Positions 54,103 through 62,724 of a stretch of 64,000 nucleotides of DNA are shown in pieces. The stretch lies in the NCBI RefSeq assembly GCF_024266705.1, contig NZ_CP100757.1, forward strand, positions 682,001-746,000, read 5' to 3'. Origin of the DNA: Natrinema gelatinilyticum (GTDB lineage: Archaea; Halobacteriota; Halobacteria; Halobacteriales; Natrialbaceae). Position numbers and translations under genes: made by a program. Under the pieces are notes generated by a model that saw only the letters and a program-made list of their open reading frames with translations, was not told the DNA's origin and did no database searches. How positions within the stretch are numbered: position 1 is the stretch's first letter; the number at the start of each line of letters is the position of its first letter.

Positions 54103-54273
54103 ATGGCCGTCTCCTTCGCGTTTGCGGGTCTGCTGGCCCCGCTCCTGGCCGGACTGACGTTCGATTCGATCAGCGGTTACACCCCCGCCCTCGTCGTCGC
54201 CGAGGTCGGTGCGATACTCGGAGCGGGCTGTGTATCCGGCGCGGCCCGGACGGCACCGGCTACCGCACGGTAA
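54103..54273 (+). pseudogene. C-terminal remnant of an MFS transporter
   Basis: The 56-codon frame contains two helices and the ending FDSISGYTPALVVAEVGAIL, the typical last helix of oxalate/formate-type MFS permeases (FDxTGSYxPAL). Ten other helices are absent. The small basic-free tail and the lack of an upstream frame support a remnant. Confidence 0.6.
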
Positions 54274-54453
54274 CGGGGACGATTCTCGTCGGCGACCGTC
54301 TACCCCGATCGAGAGCAGGCAACGGCACGTGCGGCCTCTTCGATCACTGCATTCCCCCTTCTCGTCTACGTGTCGCCGTTCGATGCGTCGTCGTCGAACG
54401 CGCCGTCGGCCTCGAGGGAAAACGTTATTCCCCACCATTTCGTGCACCTTCTC

Positions 54454-55248
54454 ATGTCCGATGACGTAGTAACCGCCACGGTCACGGAAGGAGTCGGCCG
54501 AATGACGATCGAACGACCCGAGAGCATGAACGCGTTCACTCCTCGCGTCTTAGAGGAGTTACACGATGCGATTCGATCGTTCGAGGAGAACGACGACGTT
54601 CGCGCGATTGTGTTTACTGGTGCCGGCGACCGCGCGTTCTGTGCGGGTGTCGACCTCGGCGACGAGGGTGGACTCAATCAATCGACGCCGGATGCGTTGG
54701 ATACAGTCCACAGGGCGCAGCGGGTTCTCAAGGCGCTCCGACGGACGCCGCTTCCGGTCGTCGGTGCGATAAACGGATACGCGATGGGTGCCGGGATGGA
54801 TCTCGCGCTGGGTACCGACATTAAAGTCGTCAAGGCCGATGCCGTGTTGAGCCAGTCGTACGTGAACGTGGGCCTTTCGCCGGGCGACGGCGGTGCATAC
54901 ATGCTACCCCGACTCGTCGGCGAAGAAATCGCAAAGGATCTCATCTTCTCCGGCCGCCAAATCTCCGGCACGGAGGCCGGCGAACTTGGCATCGCCTCGA
55001 CGGTCGTCGACGGCGACGCAGACCGCACTCGAGAAGTTGCCCACGAGTGCGCCCACGAACTGGCCAACGGGCCCTCCGTCGCGCTCGGAAACGCGAAGCA
55101 ACTCGTCAACGAGGCTCACGACGTCAACCTGGAGACCGGACTCGAACACGCGATCGAAGCGCTCGGCGAGTGTCGCGAGACGGACGACCACGCCGAAGCC
55201 GTCGCCGCGTTCGAGGAGAAGCGCGATCCAGAATTCACGGGCGAGTAG
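54454..55248 (+). CDS. Crotonase-fold enzyme, isomerase-like (lacks hydratase glutamates)
   Basis: A 264-residue crotonase with oxyanion hole GAGDRAFCAGVDLGD. The Glu144 position is Asp (GAGMDLALGTDI) and the Glu164 position is Ser (LSQSYVNVGL), followed by SPGDGGAYMLPRLVG, which resembles PaaG-like loops. Like its paralogue at 45328 it is likely an enoyl-CoA isomerase or related enzyme and not a hydratase. ATG 54454 fits the family N-terminus; the longer frame to 54370 is less family-like. Confidence 0.86.
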   Translation: MSDDVVTATVTEGVGRMTIERPESMNAFTPRVLEELHDAIRSFEENDDVRAIVFTGAGDRAFCAGVDLGDEGGLNQSTPDALDTVHRAQRVLKALRRTPLPVVGAINGYAMGAGMDLALGTDIKVVKADAVLSQSYVNVGLSPGDGGAYMLPRLVGEEIAKDLIFSGRQISGTEAGELGIASTVVDGDADRTREVAHECAHELANGPSVALGNAKQLVNEAHDVNLETGLEHAIEALGECRETDDHAEAVAAFEEKRDPEFTGE

Positions 55249-55331
55249 GGTCGATTCGAGGGGAGAAACGGCGACCGGCAACCCTCAAGGTAGCACGCCC
55301 ACCTCGAGGGGGATCGGCGAACGACTCGTCC

Positions 55332-56102
55332 CTAGCCGACCATCGTTAGCCCGCCGGAGACGCTCAGCACCTGTCCCGTGACGAACGCCGCATCCTCCGA
55401 TGCCATAAACGCGACGGCACCCGCGATGTCCTCCGGTTCGGCCATCCGGCCGAGCGGAACCTGGTTCTCCATGCTGCCGAGAATTTTGTCCCCGAGCTCC
55501 GAGTCCTCTCGCATCTCCGCCACGAGCGGCGTGTCAGCCGGCCCAGGCGCGATGACGTTGCAGTTTACGTTGTTCCGTGCCAGCTCTCGTGCGAGGGTCT
55601 TCGTAAATGCGATAACGCCACCTTTGCACCCGGCGTACACCGCTTCACCAGAACTCCCCACGCGTCCCGCGTCCGACGAGATGTTCACGATGGAACCCTC
55701 AGTCCCCGAGTCGACGAAATAATCGGCGACAGCTCGCGAACAGTTGATCTGCCCCCTGAGATTGACATCGATCAGGCGGTCCCAGACCGACGAATCTTGT
55801 TCCGTGAACCACTCGATGCGATCCCAGCCGGCGTTGTTGACGAGCACGTCGACGCCGCCGAGTTCGTCGACCGTTTCCGAAACCATCGTCTCGACCGCGT
55901 CGAAGTCCGCCACGTCGGCGATACCGGTGATGGCCTCGCTGCCATCCGATTCGATCAGCGAGACCGTCTCTTCGGCGTTCTCTTCGACGACGTCGTTTAC
56001 GACGACGACCGCTCCTTCCTCCGCGAGACGGCGTGCGATACCGCGACCGATACCGCGGCCGCTGCCGGTTACGATGACCCGCTTGTCACTAAGTCCACGC
56101 AT
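55332..56102 (-). CDS. SDR family oxidoreductase (3-oxoacyl/3-hydroxyacyl type)
   Basis: A complete 256-residue short-chain dehydrogenase: RVIVTGSGRGIGRGIARRLA, NNAGWDRIEWFTEQD, NISSDAGRVGSSGEAVYAGC then KGG (Ser-Tyr-Lys triad), PGPADTPLVAEM and the terminal VTGQVLSVSGGLTMVG. It is probably an NAD(P)-dependent 3-hydroxyacyl-CoA or hydroxy-acid dehydrogenase given the neighbours. It is the only one of three SDR genes in the catabolic region that is intact. It converges with the crotonase at 54454 (83 bases apart). Confidence 0.9.
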   Translation of the reverse strand: MRGLSDKRVIVTGSGRGIGRGIARRLAEEGAVVVVNDVVEENAEETVSLIESDGSEAITGIADVADFDAVETMVSETVDELGGVDVLVNNAGWDRIEWFTEQDSSVWDRLIDVNLRGQINCSRAVADYFVDSGTEGSIVNISSDAGRVGSSGEAVYAGCKGGVIAFTKTLARELARNNVNCNVIAPGPADTPLVAEMREDSELGDKILGSMENQVPLGRMAEPEDIAGAVAFMASEDAAFVTGQVLSVSGGLTMVG

Positions 56103-56204
56103 AGTCTAGCCTGATGATAACACGTCGCATAACGATTGCGATCGAACGGGAGATGATCCCCGAAAATCCGCCGATTACACCCGTCAAACCGCTACGCCGT
56201 TCCG

Positions 56205-57023
56205 TTACTCGTGGTCAACCGGCTGTGACCCGGTGAACGACCGCGGGGTCTGGTCTTCTCTGTTGACGAACGCTTCGGCTCGGTCGCGGAACTCGTCGGA
56301 ATCCCAGACAGCGGCCGTCATATCTCGAGCCATCTCTTGGTTGACCATGCCGATGTTCGTCCACGTCTTCATGATTGTCTTGATGGCGCGGTAGGCCTGC
56401 GGACTCTTGTTCGATACGACGTCGTCAGCGAGCGAGACCGCTGCGTCTCGAGCAGAGCCGTCGTCGACGATTCGATTGACGAGCCCCCACTCCTGCATCT
56501 GGGTGGCGGGATACATTTCTCCGAGCAGCAGCATTTCCCGCGCCCGTTTCTCCCCGACGAGCAGCGGGAGCAACTGGACGCCACCGCCGGCGGCGGTCGA
56601 GCCGACGCCGACCTCGGGTTGGCCGAACCTGGCCGACTCGCCGGCGACGATGAGATCACACCCCATCGCCAGTTCGTTTCCGCCCGCGGCACAGACCCCT
56701 TCGATCGCGGCGATCGTTGGTTTTCCCGTGTCCCTGAGCACGTCGATCGTTTCGAAGTACTGGCTCATCCAGCGCGTTCCCTCCTCGAACACCATCTCGG
56801 TCAGATCGCCAAGGTCGGCCCCCGAGCAGAAAACGTCCGCAGTCGTCCCGAGGACGATCGCGTCGATGTCCGTGTCGCGGTCTGCCGCCGTGAAGGCGTC
56901 ATCTAGCTCCTGGATCGTTCGCAGATCGAGGGTGTTGTGCTGGGCTTCGTTGTCGAGCAGAACGTGGGCGATCCGCTCGTTCGATTCGTCCGTCGTGACC
57001 GAGATCCTGTCAAAGGAAGACAT
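56205..57023 (-). CDS. Enoyl-CoA hydratase (both catalytic Glu present)
   Basis: A 272-residue crotonase-fold enzyme with the oxyanion hole TTADVFCSGADLGDL and both hydratase glutamates: Glu in AAGGNELAMGCDL and Glu in FGQPEVGVGS. It is therefore probably a true 2-enoyl-CoA hydratase. ATG 57023 is chosen because it precedes the first strand FDRISVTTD. The upstream open frame to 57143 is Arg/Ser-rich and not family-like. It is followed 102 bases later on the same strand by the SDR, consistent with sequential hydratase and dehydrogenase steps. Confidence 0.9.
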   Translation of the reverse strand: MSSFDRISVTTDESNERIAHVLLDNEAQHNTLDLRTIQELDDAFTAADRDTDIDAIVLGTTADVFCSGADLGDLTEMVFEEGTRWMSQYFETIDVLRDTGKPTIAAIEGVCAAGGNELAMGCDLIVAGESARFGQPEVGVGSTAAGGGVQLLPLLVGEKRAREMLLLGEMYPATQMQEWGLVNRIVDDGSARDAAVSLADDVVSNKSPQAYRAIKTIMKTWTNIGMVNQEMARDMTAAVWDSDEFRDRAEAFVNREDQTPRSFTGSQPVDHE

Positions 57024-57228
57024 CCAGTGCTGATCACACTTCCCCGGGCCATAATTGCTTTGACCTGTTCGATCGAAAAGTGACGGGAGCGGTCGATCGA
57101 TCGATGCTTCCGTCTCTCGAGAGAGTGAGAGATATTCGGTCACTTCCTCGAGATTCCGAACCGTCTGGCTTCAGGGCAAATACCTGACGGCAATCCGTTC
57201 GACCGCGACGCCCTGCGGGTTGCGCGCA

Positions 57229-57440
57229 TGACGCTCCGTCCGCCTGGAGGTCCTCGAGAAAACGCCGAGCGAAAGCCGCTCCAACCGCAGCTACGTCGAC
57301 CTGAAGCGACGGATGTACAACGACGACGGCGAGGAAGTGATGTCAGCTATCTCTTACAATATCGTTCGGCGGCGGGAATCGAACGACGAAGCCCGACCGG
57401 CCCCAGTTTCGAATCGTTCGGCACTCGAGACCTGCTGCCC
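57229..57440 (+). pseudogene. 3' remnant of a MaoC-like hot-dog dehydratase
   Basis: The frame from 57238 reads VRLEVLEKTPSESRSNRSYV and then DLKRRMYNDDGEEVMSAISY with NIVRRRE, matching the last strands of MaoC dehydratases. The catalytic D-x-N-P-H part and everything before it is missing, with a small deletion near 57238 joining from the TLR of the neighbouring frame. The end position is approximate since the frame stays open beyond the similarity. Confidence 0.65.
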
Positions 57441-57511
57441 CACGAGGACGCTCGTAGTTACGCGAGGCTGGCGCCACGTCCCGCACCGAGAGAACGGCGT
57501 CCGAGATCGAT

Positions 57512-58681
57512 TTAGTACGAGCGGGGGAGATCGAGGACGTGCTGTGAGATGTAATTTTTGACCATCTCGTTCGAGATCGGTGCGATCACGTTGATCATGA
57601 CCTCGCGCCAGTAGCGCTCGACGTCGTACTCCTTTGCGTATCCCATCCCGCCGTGGACGCGAACGGCGCGCTCGCAGGCCTCGATCGCGTCCTCGCTCGC
57701 CCGGAGCTTGACGGCGTTCGCCTCGGGGCCAGAATTCTGTCCGTCGTCGTACAGCCACGCCGCTTTCCGGATCATCAGTTCGTTCTGGGCCAGTTTACTC
57801 CACGAGTCCGCGAGCGGATGCTGGATCGCCTGATAGGAACCGATCGTGCTATCGAAGACTTCGCGCTCGCGAGCGTAGCCGGCGGCCTTCTCGAGTGCGG
57901 CCTGGCCAATGCCGACCGCGTTCGCGGCGATACTGATCCGTTCGGAGTTCGTAAACGCGAGGAGGTATTTGAATCCCTCTCCCTCCTCGCCGATCCGATC
58001 CTCAGCGGGTACTCGGAAGTCTTCGAACCAGACCTCGTTCGAATCCGCGGCACCCCGACCGGCCTTCGGAATTTCGCTCACGTCGACGCTGCCCATGTCC
58101 TCGTTGAACTCGGTGAAAAACAGCGTGAGGCCGCCGAATCGGTCGCTCTCCTCTCTCGGCTGCGTCCGCGTGAGCAGCATGATGACGTCCGCCTCCTGTG
58201 CCTTCGAGGTCCAGATCTTCTGGCCGTTGACGATGTACTCGTCACCGTCGCGCTCGGCGAACGTCTCGATCTGTGACGTGTCCGTCCCCGCGTTCGGCTC
58301 CGTGACACCGGTACAGACCATGACGTCACCATCTGCGATACTCGGAAGGTACCGTTCTTTGTGGTCGTCGGAGCCGTATTCGACCAGCGGCGCGGTGCTG
58401 AACACGTGGTGTGACGTGATCGACGTGCCCGCCATCGCAGCGCCAGAGCGGGCGATTTCCTGCTGGATGATGCTCGCTTCCTGCACGCCGTATCCCTGTC
58501 CACCGTACGCTTCCGGAATCGTGACGCCACACCAGCCACCGTCGGCGAACTCCTCGTAGAACTCCCACCCAAACTCGTGTTGCATGTCCTTTTCGCGCCA
58601 GTACTCGTCGCCGAACTGCTCACAGAGATCTTGAATCTCGCTTCTGATTAGTTTCTGCTCGTCGCTGAGCTCGAAATCCAT
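57512..58681 (-). CDS. Acyl-CoA dehydrogenase (helix-G Glu type)
   Basis: A 389-residue flavoprotein: MDFELSDEQKLIRSEIQDLC, PEAYGGQGYGVQEASIIQQE, MVCTGVTEPNAGTDTSQIET, IVNGQKIWTSKAQEADVIML, and the C-terminal HGGMGYAKEYDVERYWREVM then NVIAPISNEMVKN. The MCAD-type Glu position holds Ala (VIAPISNE); Glu is present in helix G (TNSERISIAANA), the isovaleryl/long-chain-type position. ATG 58681 matches the family start; the longer open frame to 58753 is unlikely. It belongs to the 55-59 kb minus-strand group with the hydratase and SDR. Confidence 0.92.
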   Translation of the reverse strand: MDFELSDEQKLIRSEIQDLCEQFGDEYWREKDMQHEFGWEFYEEFADGGWCGVTIPEAYGGQGYGVQEASIIQQEIARSGAAMAGTSITSHHVFSTAPLVEYGSDDHKERYLPSIADGDVMVCTGVTEPNAGTDTSQIETFAERDGDEYIVNGQKIWTSKAQEADVIMLLTRTQPREESDRFGGLTLFFTEFNEDMGSVDVSEIPKAGRGAADSNEVWFEDFRVPAEDRIGEEGEGFKYLLAFTNSERISIAANAVGIGQAALEKAAGYAREREVFDSTIGSYQAIQHPLADSWSKLAQNELMIRKAAWLYDDGQNSGPEANAVKLRASEDAIEACERAVRVHGGMGYAKEYDVERYWREVMINVIAPISNEMVKNYISQHVLDLPRSY

Positions 58682-58813
58682 ACTGTGTGCCTTTCGGGAA
58701 GGCGACTTATAGACATCGGTGGTCCAACTCATGAACTCGAGTCGATCCCGCATCCACTCGTAATCGGGACTGAAACCACTACCAGGGGCGATGCTACCGA
58801 CTACCTATCGACC

Positions 58814-58905
58814 GTTCGTCGAGCCATTCATGTCCGTGGCGGGCTTGTTCGACGTCTCGGATGGGATAGCCACGCTGATGAACGGACATGAATGGCTCTA
58901 CGAAC
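58814..58905. repeat. 24-bp near-perfect inverted repeat with 44-bp spacer
   Basis: gttcgtcgagccattcatgt (start of the left arm, 58814-58837) pairs with the right arm 58882-58905 at 23 of 24 positions. The arms resemble the ends of a tiny non-autonomous element (92 bp in all), but no target duplication is obvious. The plus-strand frame across it (VEPFMSVAGLFDVSDGIATL then MNGHEWLYELNDPEN) also looks protein-like, as in a sulfatase C-terminus, so origin is unsettled. Confidence 0.65.
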
Positions 58906-59027
58906 TCAACGATCCGGAAAACGAACCGCGTGGATCGAGAACCCCCAATCGCGCTCCTTGAACACGTCGACGATGTGGATGCGAACGACGACCCGCGAGC
59001 CTGCGTCTCCGGGCCCGACGCTCGTCG

Positions 59028-60659
59028 CTAGTCAGTTTTGTATCGAGCCGCGACGCGGTCGCGGAGTTCGATCTTTTGAATCTTCTCCCCGTGTGGCCCC
59101 TCCGATCGAGGGAATTCGTCGACGAACTCGACGTCTTCCGGCACTTTGTAGTCTGCGACCCGATCTTCGAGAAACGTCCGGAGATCGCCGACCTCGAGAT
59201 CGGTCTCGCTGCGCTTGACGAACGCGACTGGCACCTGTCCGTGTCTGGGGTGAGGTGCGCCGACGACCTGGGAGCGTTCGACACCGGGGTGCTCGTCGAT
59301 GACTGTCTCGATATCATGCGGCGTGACGAGAAATCCCCGAACGCGGAGTGCGTCATCGAGTCGTGACTTGTAGTAGAAGTACCCCTGTTCGTCGCGAACC
59401 CCGAGGTCGCCGGTGTGGAACCAGCCGTCATCGTCGACGTTCTCGGCTGTTTTTTCGGGCTTTTCGTGGTACTCGTTCATCACGTTGTACCCGCGGAGAC
59501 AGATCTCTCCCTCCGTACCCGGCGGCAGCGTCTCGCCGGTTTTCGGGTTGACGATTCGAAGCTCGAGGTCGGAATGGATCGGCGGCCCGCCGACCTTTTT
59601 TCGCTGCGTGATCGAATCAGTTGGATCGCCGATGAAGATCTGACTATTCCCTTCCGAGAGACCATATGGTTGGACCAGCGGGAAACCGAATGCCTCCTCC
59701 AGATCCTCGAAGACGGCTTCGTCGTAGCCCATTGTTATGAACCCGGTTGCACCGCGCTCCATCGAACCGACCCGTTCTGGATCGAAGCTATCGTGACGCA
59801 CCATTCGCAACAGCATCGTGGCCAGCGCAGACATGTACGTCACCTCGTGGGACTCGACGAGTTCGATCGTTCGTTCGGCGTCGAAATGTGTCTGGACGAC
59901 CAGCGGGATGCCGTGAGCCAGCGCGCTCAGAAACATATTGTACCCCCAGATGCCACAGAACGGGAGAACGCCGAGCGCGACGTCGTCCGCTGAGATGTCG
60001 AAGAACGTTCCCACGTTGTACGAGTGATTCAGGAGCGAACGGTTGGACTGGAGACACCCCTTCGGATCGCTCGTCGTCCCGCTGGTGTAGAACACCGCGG
60101 CGGGCACAGTCGGGTCATCGGCCGGCGGTCTCTCGTCGTCGTTTCGACCGCCGTCCACGAACTCCTCGTAGCGCCGGACTGCCGGATAGTTCGGGTGGGA
60201 CTCGAGGGCGACGACGTGGTTCAGCGCCCCGTCGTGCTCGCTCGAGAACGACACCGGATCGTTCTCGCGAATTTCGGGAACGACCTCCGAGAGCATGTTC
60301 AAATGATCGTTTCCGAGAAACGTCTCCTCGGTGAGCAACAGTTTGCAATCGGAGTCGTCCACCATGTACGCCAGTTCGTGCGTGCGGTAGCGCGTGTTGA
60401 CCGCGACGACCGCCGCCCCGAGATACGACGCGGCAAGTTGCGTCGTTATCCACTCCGGGCGGTTGCTCAACCAGACCGCGATCCGATCGCCGGCGCTCAC
60501 ACCGACGTCAGCCAGCGCGTGTGCGAGCGCTTGGCTCTCTGCGATCAGCTCCGCATAGCTCGTCCGATCGCCGTCGAAGACGAGCGCCGTTCGGTCCGGC
60601 CGCCGGTCTGCGACCGCCGCGATTCCCTGGTAGACAGTGGCATCGTCCCACTCGAGCAT
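59028..60659 (-). CDS. AMP-forming acyl-CoA synthetase/ligase
   Basis: A 543-residue adenylate-forming enzyme that activates an organic acid to acyl-CoA. Visible motifs: the P-loop YTSGTTSDPKGCLQSNRS, the QPYGLSEGN motif, the GTEGEICLRGYNVMNEY region, the hinge WFHTGDLGVRDEQGYFYYKS with LDDALRVRGF, and the C-terminal catalytic-Lys region (GPHGEKIQKIELR), where a Lys is present. ATG 60659 is chosen (MLEWDDATVYQGI); an ATG nine codons upstream (60686) is equally possible. It would supply CoA esters to the neighbouring dehydrogenase and hydratase. Confidence 0.92.
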   Translation of the reverse strand: MLEWDDATVYQGIAAVADRRPDRTALVFDGDRTSYAELIAESQALAHALADVGVSAGDRIAVWLSNRPEWITTQLAASYLGAAVVAVNTRYRTHELAYMVDDSDCKLLLTEETFLGNDHLNMLSEVVPEIRENDPVSFSSEHDGALNHVVALESHPNYPAVRRYEEFVDGGRNDDERPPADDPTVPAAVFYTSGTTSDPKGCLQSNRSLLNHSYNVGTFFDISADDVALGVLPFCGIWGYNMFLSALAHGIPLVVQTHFDAERTIELVESHEVTYMSALATMLLRMVRHDSFDPERVGSMERGATGFITMGYDEAVFEDLEEAFGFPLVQPYGLSEGNSQIFIGDPTDSITQRKKVGGPPIHSDLELRIVNPKTGETLPPGTEGEICLRGYNVMNEYHEKPEKTAENVDDDGWFHTGDLGVRDEQGYFYYKSRLDDALRVRGFLVTPHDIETVIDEHPGVERSQVVGAPHPRHGQVPVAFVKRSETDLEVGDLRTFLEDRVADYKVPEDVEFVDEFPRSEGPHGEKIQKIELRDRVAARYKTD

Positions 60660-60854
60660 AGCGTGTCTATCCGTAGCATCGAACAAAAGTTCTCTGTTGA
60701 GACCGTCAGCATCGGTGACGGCCTGGCGGACGGATGGCCGTGTGTACGATGACGTCCGGTGAGTTGCTGGACGTTCTGTCGAGACTGACTCGGTGGGAGC
60801 GAACTCGGTTTCCGTCCGATCCGAAGGCGTTCCCGTCGAACTTCACCTCATGGA

Positions 60855-61004
60855 TCAGTCCTCGTCTGTGTTTCGGGCCCAGTGATCCGGTTGTTCCTCT
60901 TTCTCGCGTGTTCGTAGCTTTTCTTTCGGGATCCCGGATGTGGTATTCCGTACACCCGCATCCGAGATCTCGTATACGCGGTCCTCGGCACCACGCGCCT
61001 GGCG
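60855..61004 (-). other. Open frame continuing past the stop of the LLM oxidoreductase
   Basis: After the LLM gene's TAG (61005-61007) the same frame stays open for 49 codons (RQARGAEDRVYEISDAGVRN, then a Lys/Glu-rich tail ending HWARNTDED) to TGA 60855-60857. The composition is protein-like and charged. It may be a relic of a downstream gene or a part once joined to the LLM protein. I do not recognise it. Confidence 0.35.
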
Positions 61005-62000
61005 CTATTGCGACAGGATGCGGTGCCAGTGGTCCTCGCCGCGGTAGGGTGCGTACAGCGAGATCCGATCGATGTGCGTGTACCGCTCTTCGATCTTGCC
61101 CCGAAGTTCGTCGTACGCCCCCTCGACGGAGAACGCCGCGACCATTTCGTCGGTGACGAGATCCGGCATCTCGTTCCAGCGGTCCTCGACCGACAGTTCG
61201 TGGAGGTCGTCGCAGACGTCCCCCCAGCCGTGGACTGCGAAGATTCGTTTGTACGTTCGCGTCGACCCGTAGAACGCGATCTGCCGCCGGATCTCCTCGC
61301 GCGCCTCTTCGCGTTCCGCGTCGGTCTCGCCGGTGATCGCGAACACGTTCGTCACGAGCGTCACATCGTCCGGATCGCGATCACCCCGCGCCGCGCCGGC
61401 TTCGATATCGGGGACGACCTCCTGTTCGATGTACGCCGGTGAATTGAGCGGATGGACGTGTAATCCGTCGCAGAGTTCCCCGGCGAGCCTGACGTTGTAC
61501 GAATTGACGCCGGCGATGTAGACCGGGACGCGCGGCTGCTGGATCGGCTCTGGGCGCCAGTCCGCCGGGCAGAGCGAGATCGAGTAGAAATCGCCGTCGT
61601 ACTGTGGGTGGCGGTCCGCTTCCCACGATGCCCAGATCTCGCGAAGTACCTCGACGTACTCCCGGAGTCGCGGACCCGGCGAATCCCATTCGACGCTGAA
61701 CCGACGTTCGATGTGGCCCTTGACCTGCGTTCCGAGCCCCAGCAGGAATCGGCCGTCTGACAGCGATTGGAGGTCCCACGCCGTGTAGGCGGTCACCATC
61801 GGACTGCGGGGGAACGCGACTGTGATGGCCGTTCCGAGATCCATTCGATCGCTTCCGTTCGCTAGTTGCGTCGTCAACGTAAACGGCGAGTGCGTCGTCT
61901 CGGTGACCCACGCACCGTCGAATCCGACTTCCTCTGCCGCTGTCGCGAGTTCGTCTGTCTCCGTGACGGATGGAGAGGCAAAATTTGCGTCAAATTTCAC
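61005..62000 (-). CDS. LLM-class (F420/flavin-dependent) oxidoreductase
   Basis: A 331-residue luciferase-like TIM-barrel oxidoreductase; archaeal members usually use coenzyme F420. Conserved parts: FDANFASPSVTETDELATAA then EEVGFDGAWVTETTHSPF, MDLGTAITVAFPRSPMVTAY, QSLSDGRFLLGLGTQVKGHI with ERRFSVEW, and PVYIAGVNSYNVRLAGELCD. This arrangement fits the TIGR03617-like group. The likely start is GTG 62000 (VKFDANF), since the family begins right there; the ATG at 62117 would add 39 residues with no match. A nonsense-mutated relic of the same superfamily is at 32678. Confidence 0.88.
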   Translation of the reverse strand: MKFDANFASPSVTETDELATAAEEVGFDGAWVTETTHSPFTLTTQLANGSDRMDLGTAITVAFPRSPMVTAYTAWDLQSLSDGRFLLGLGTQVKGHIERRFSVEWDSPGPRLREYVEVLREIWASWEADRHPQYDGDFYSISLCPADWRPEPIQQPRVPVYIAGVNSYNVRLAGELCDGLHVHPLNSPAYIEQEVVPDIEAGAARGDRDPDDVTLVTNVFAITGETDAEREEAREEIRRQIAFYGSTRTYKRIFAVHGWGDVCDDLHELSVEDRWNEMPDLVTDEMVAAFSVEGAYDELRGKIEERYTHIDRISLYAPYRGEDHWHRILSQ

Positions 62001-62264
62001 GTCAATACGATTATCGAAGATAGGAATAAACCTTCCGAGAGATGTGCCCGAGTGACGAAACGAACGCGCGGCGGTCGGTTGCAGCGTCCAAAATTCGTGC
62101 CTGATGCGTTCGGTCACTCCTCGCTCGAGGCCGCTTTCGCAGGTCGGCGAAACCGAGTTTCGACCACGGCACCCTCGCTATGCTAGCGGACTCGAGCCCT
62201 CGCCGATTTCGGATACTCGAACGGTCCTCAGACCGAGCTAGAGGTATCCGCTCATCTCGACGGG
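62001..62264. other. Spacer between two minus-strand genes, nothing recognised
   Basis: 264 bases upstream of the LLM oxidoreductase gene. No family match on either strand, and no clear TATA box at the expected distance from 62000, though aggaataaacc near 62020-62030 is a weak candidate. Confidence 0.25.
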
Positions 62265-62534
62265 TCACCCGCGTTTCTTGACAAAAGGTGACGAGGTCAT
62301 CTCGATGACGACGTCGTCATTGTGCGTGAGAACGATCCAGTCGAGAACGACGCCGCCGCGGTCACTACTCATGGGGGAGGTCTCCATGACCTCGACGTGC
62401 GTTCGAATTTCGTCGCCGACCGAAACCGGGTTTGTGAACTCGAGCGATTCAGCGCCGAGCATCGCGAGTTCCATTCCTTCAATCTGTTGATATGTATGGC
62501 CAGTGACCGTGTGAAAATCATGGTATAAATGAAA
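62265..62534 (-). pseudogene. 5'-truncated MaoC-like hot-dog dehydratase
   Basis: The minus-strand frame contains HTVTGHTYQQIEGMELAMLG then AESLEFTNPVSVGDEIRTHV and ends DVVIEMTSSPFVKKRG at the stop 62265-62267. This is the C-terminal two thirds of a MaoC/hot-dog domain (the helix, then the FxNPVxxGDxI strand). The catalytic D-x-N-x-x-H part is absent, with a stop about 20 codons before the recognisable part. A short 69-residue product from ATG 62474 could still be made. Confidence 0.65.
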
Positions 62535-62724
62535 TGATCAGACAGTTGGCACGGTCTTCGAACCGGGGCTCGAAATTCGACGACAGTAGCGTACCGAACC
62601 GGCGACCATCCCCCGGGGTCGCCTGGCCGAGTCGACTCAGGCGACAGCCTGATGCCGTCCGTCGGTTCCCGTGATCGGTTCGCAGCTGGAATTTGTAGGC
62701 CCGTTTTGCGGATCTACGTGTCCA

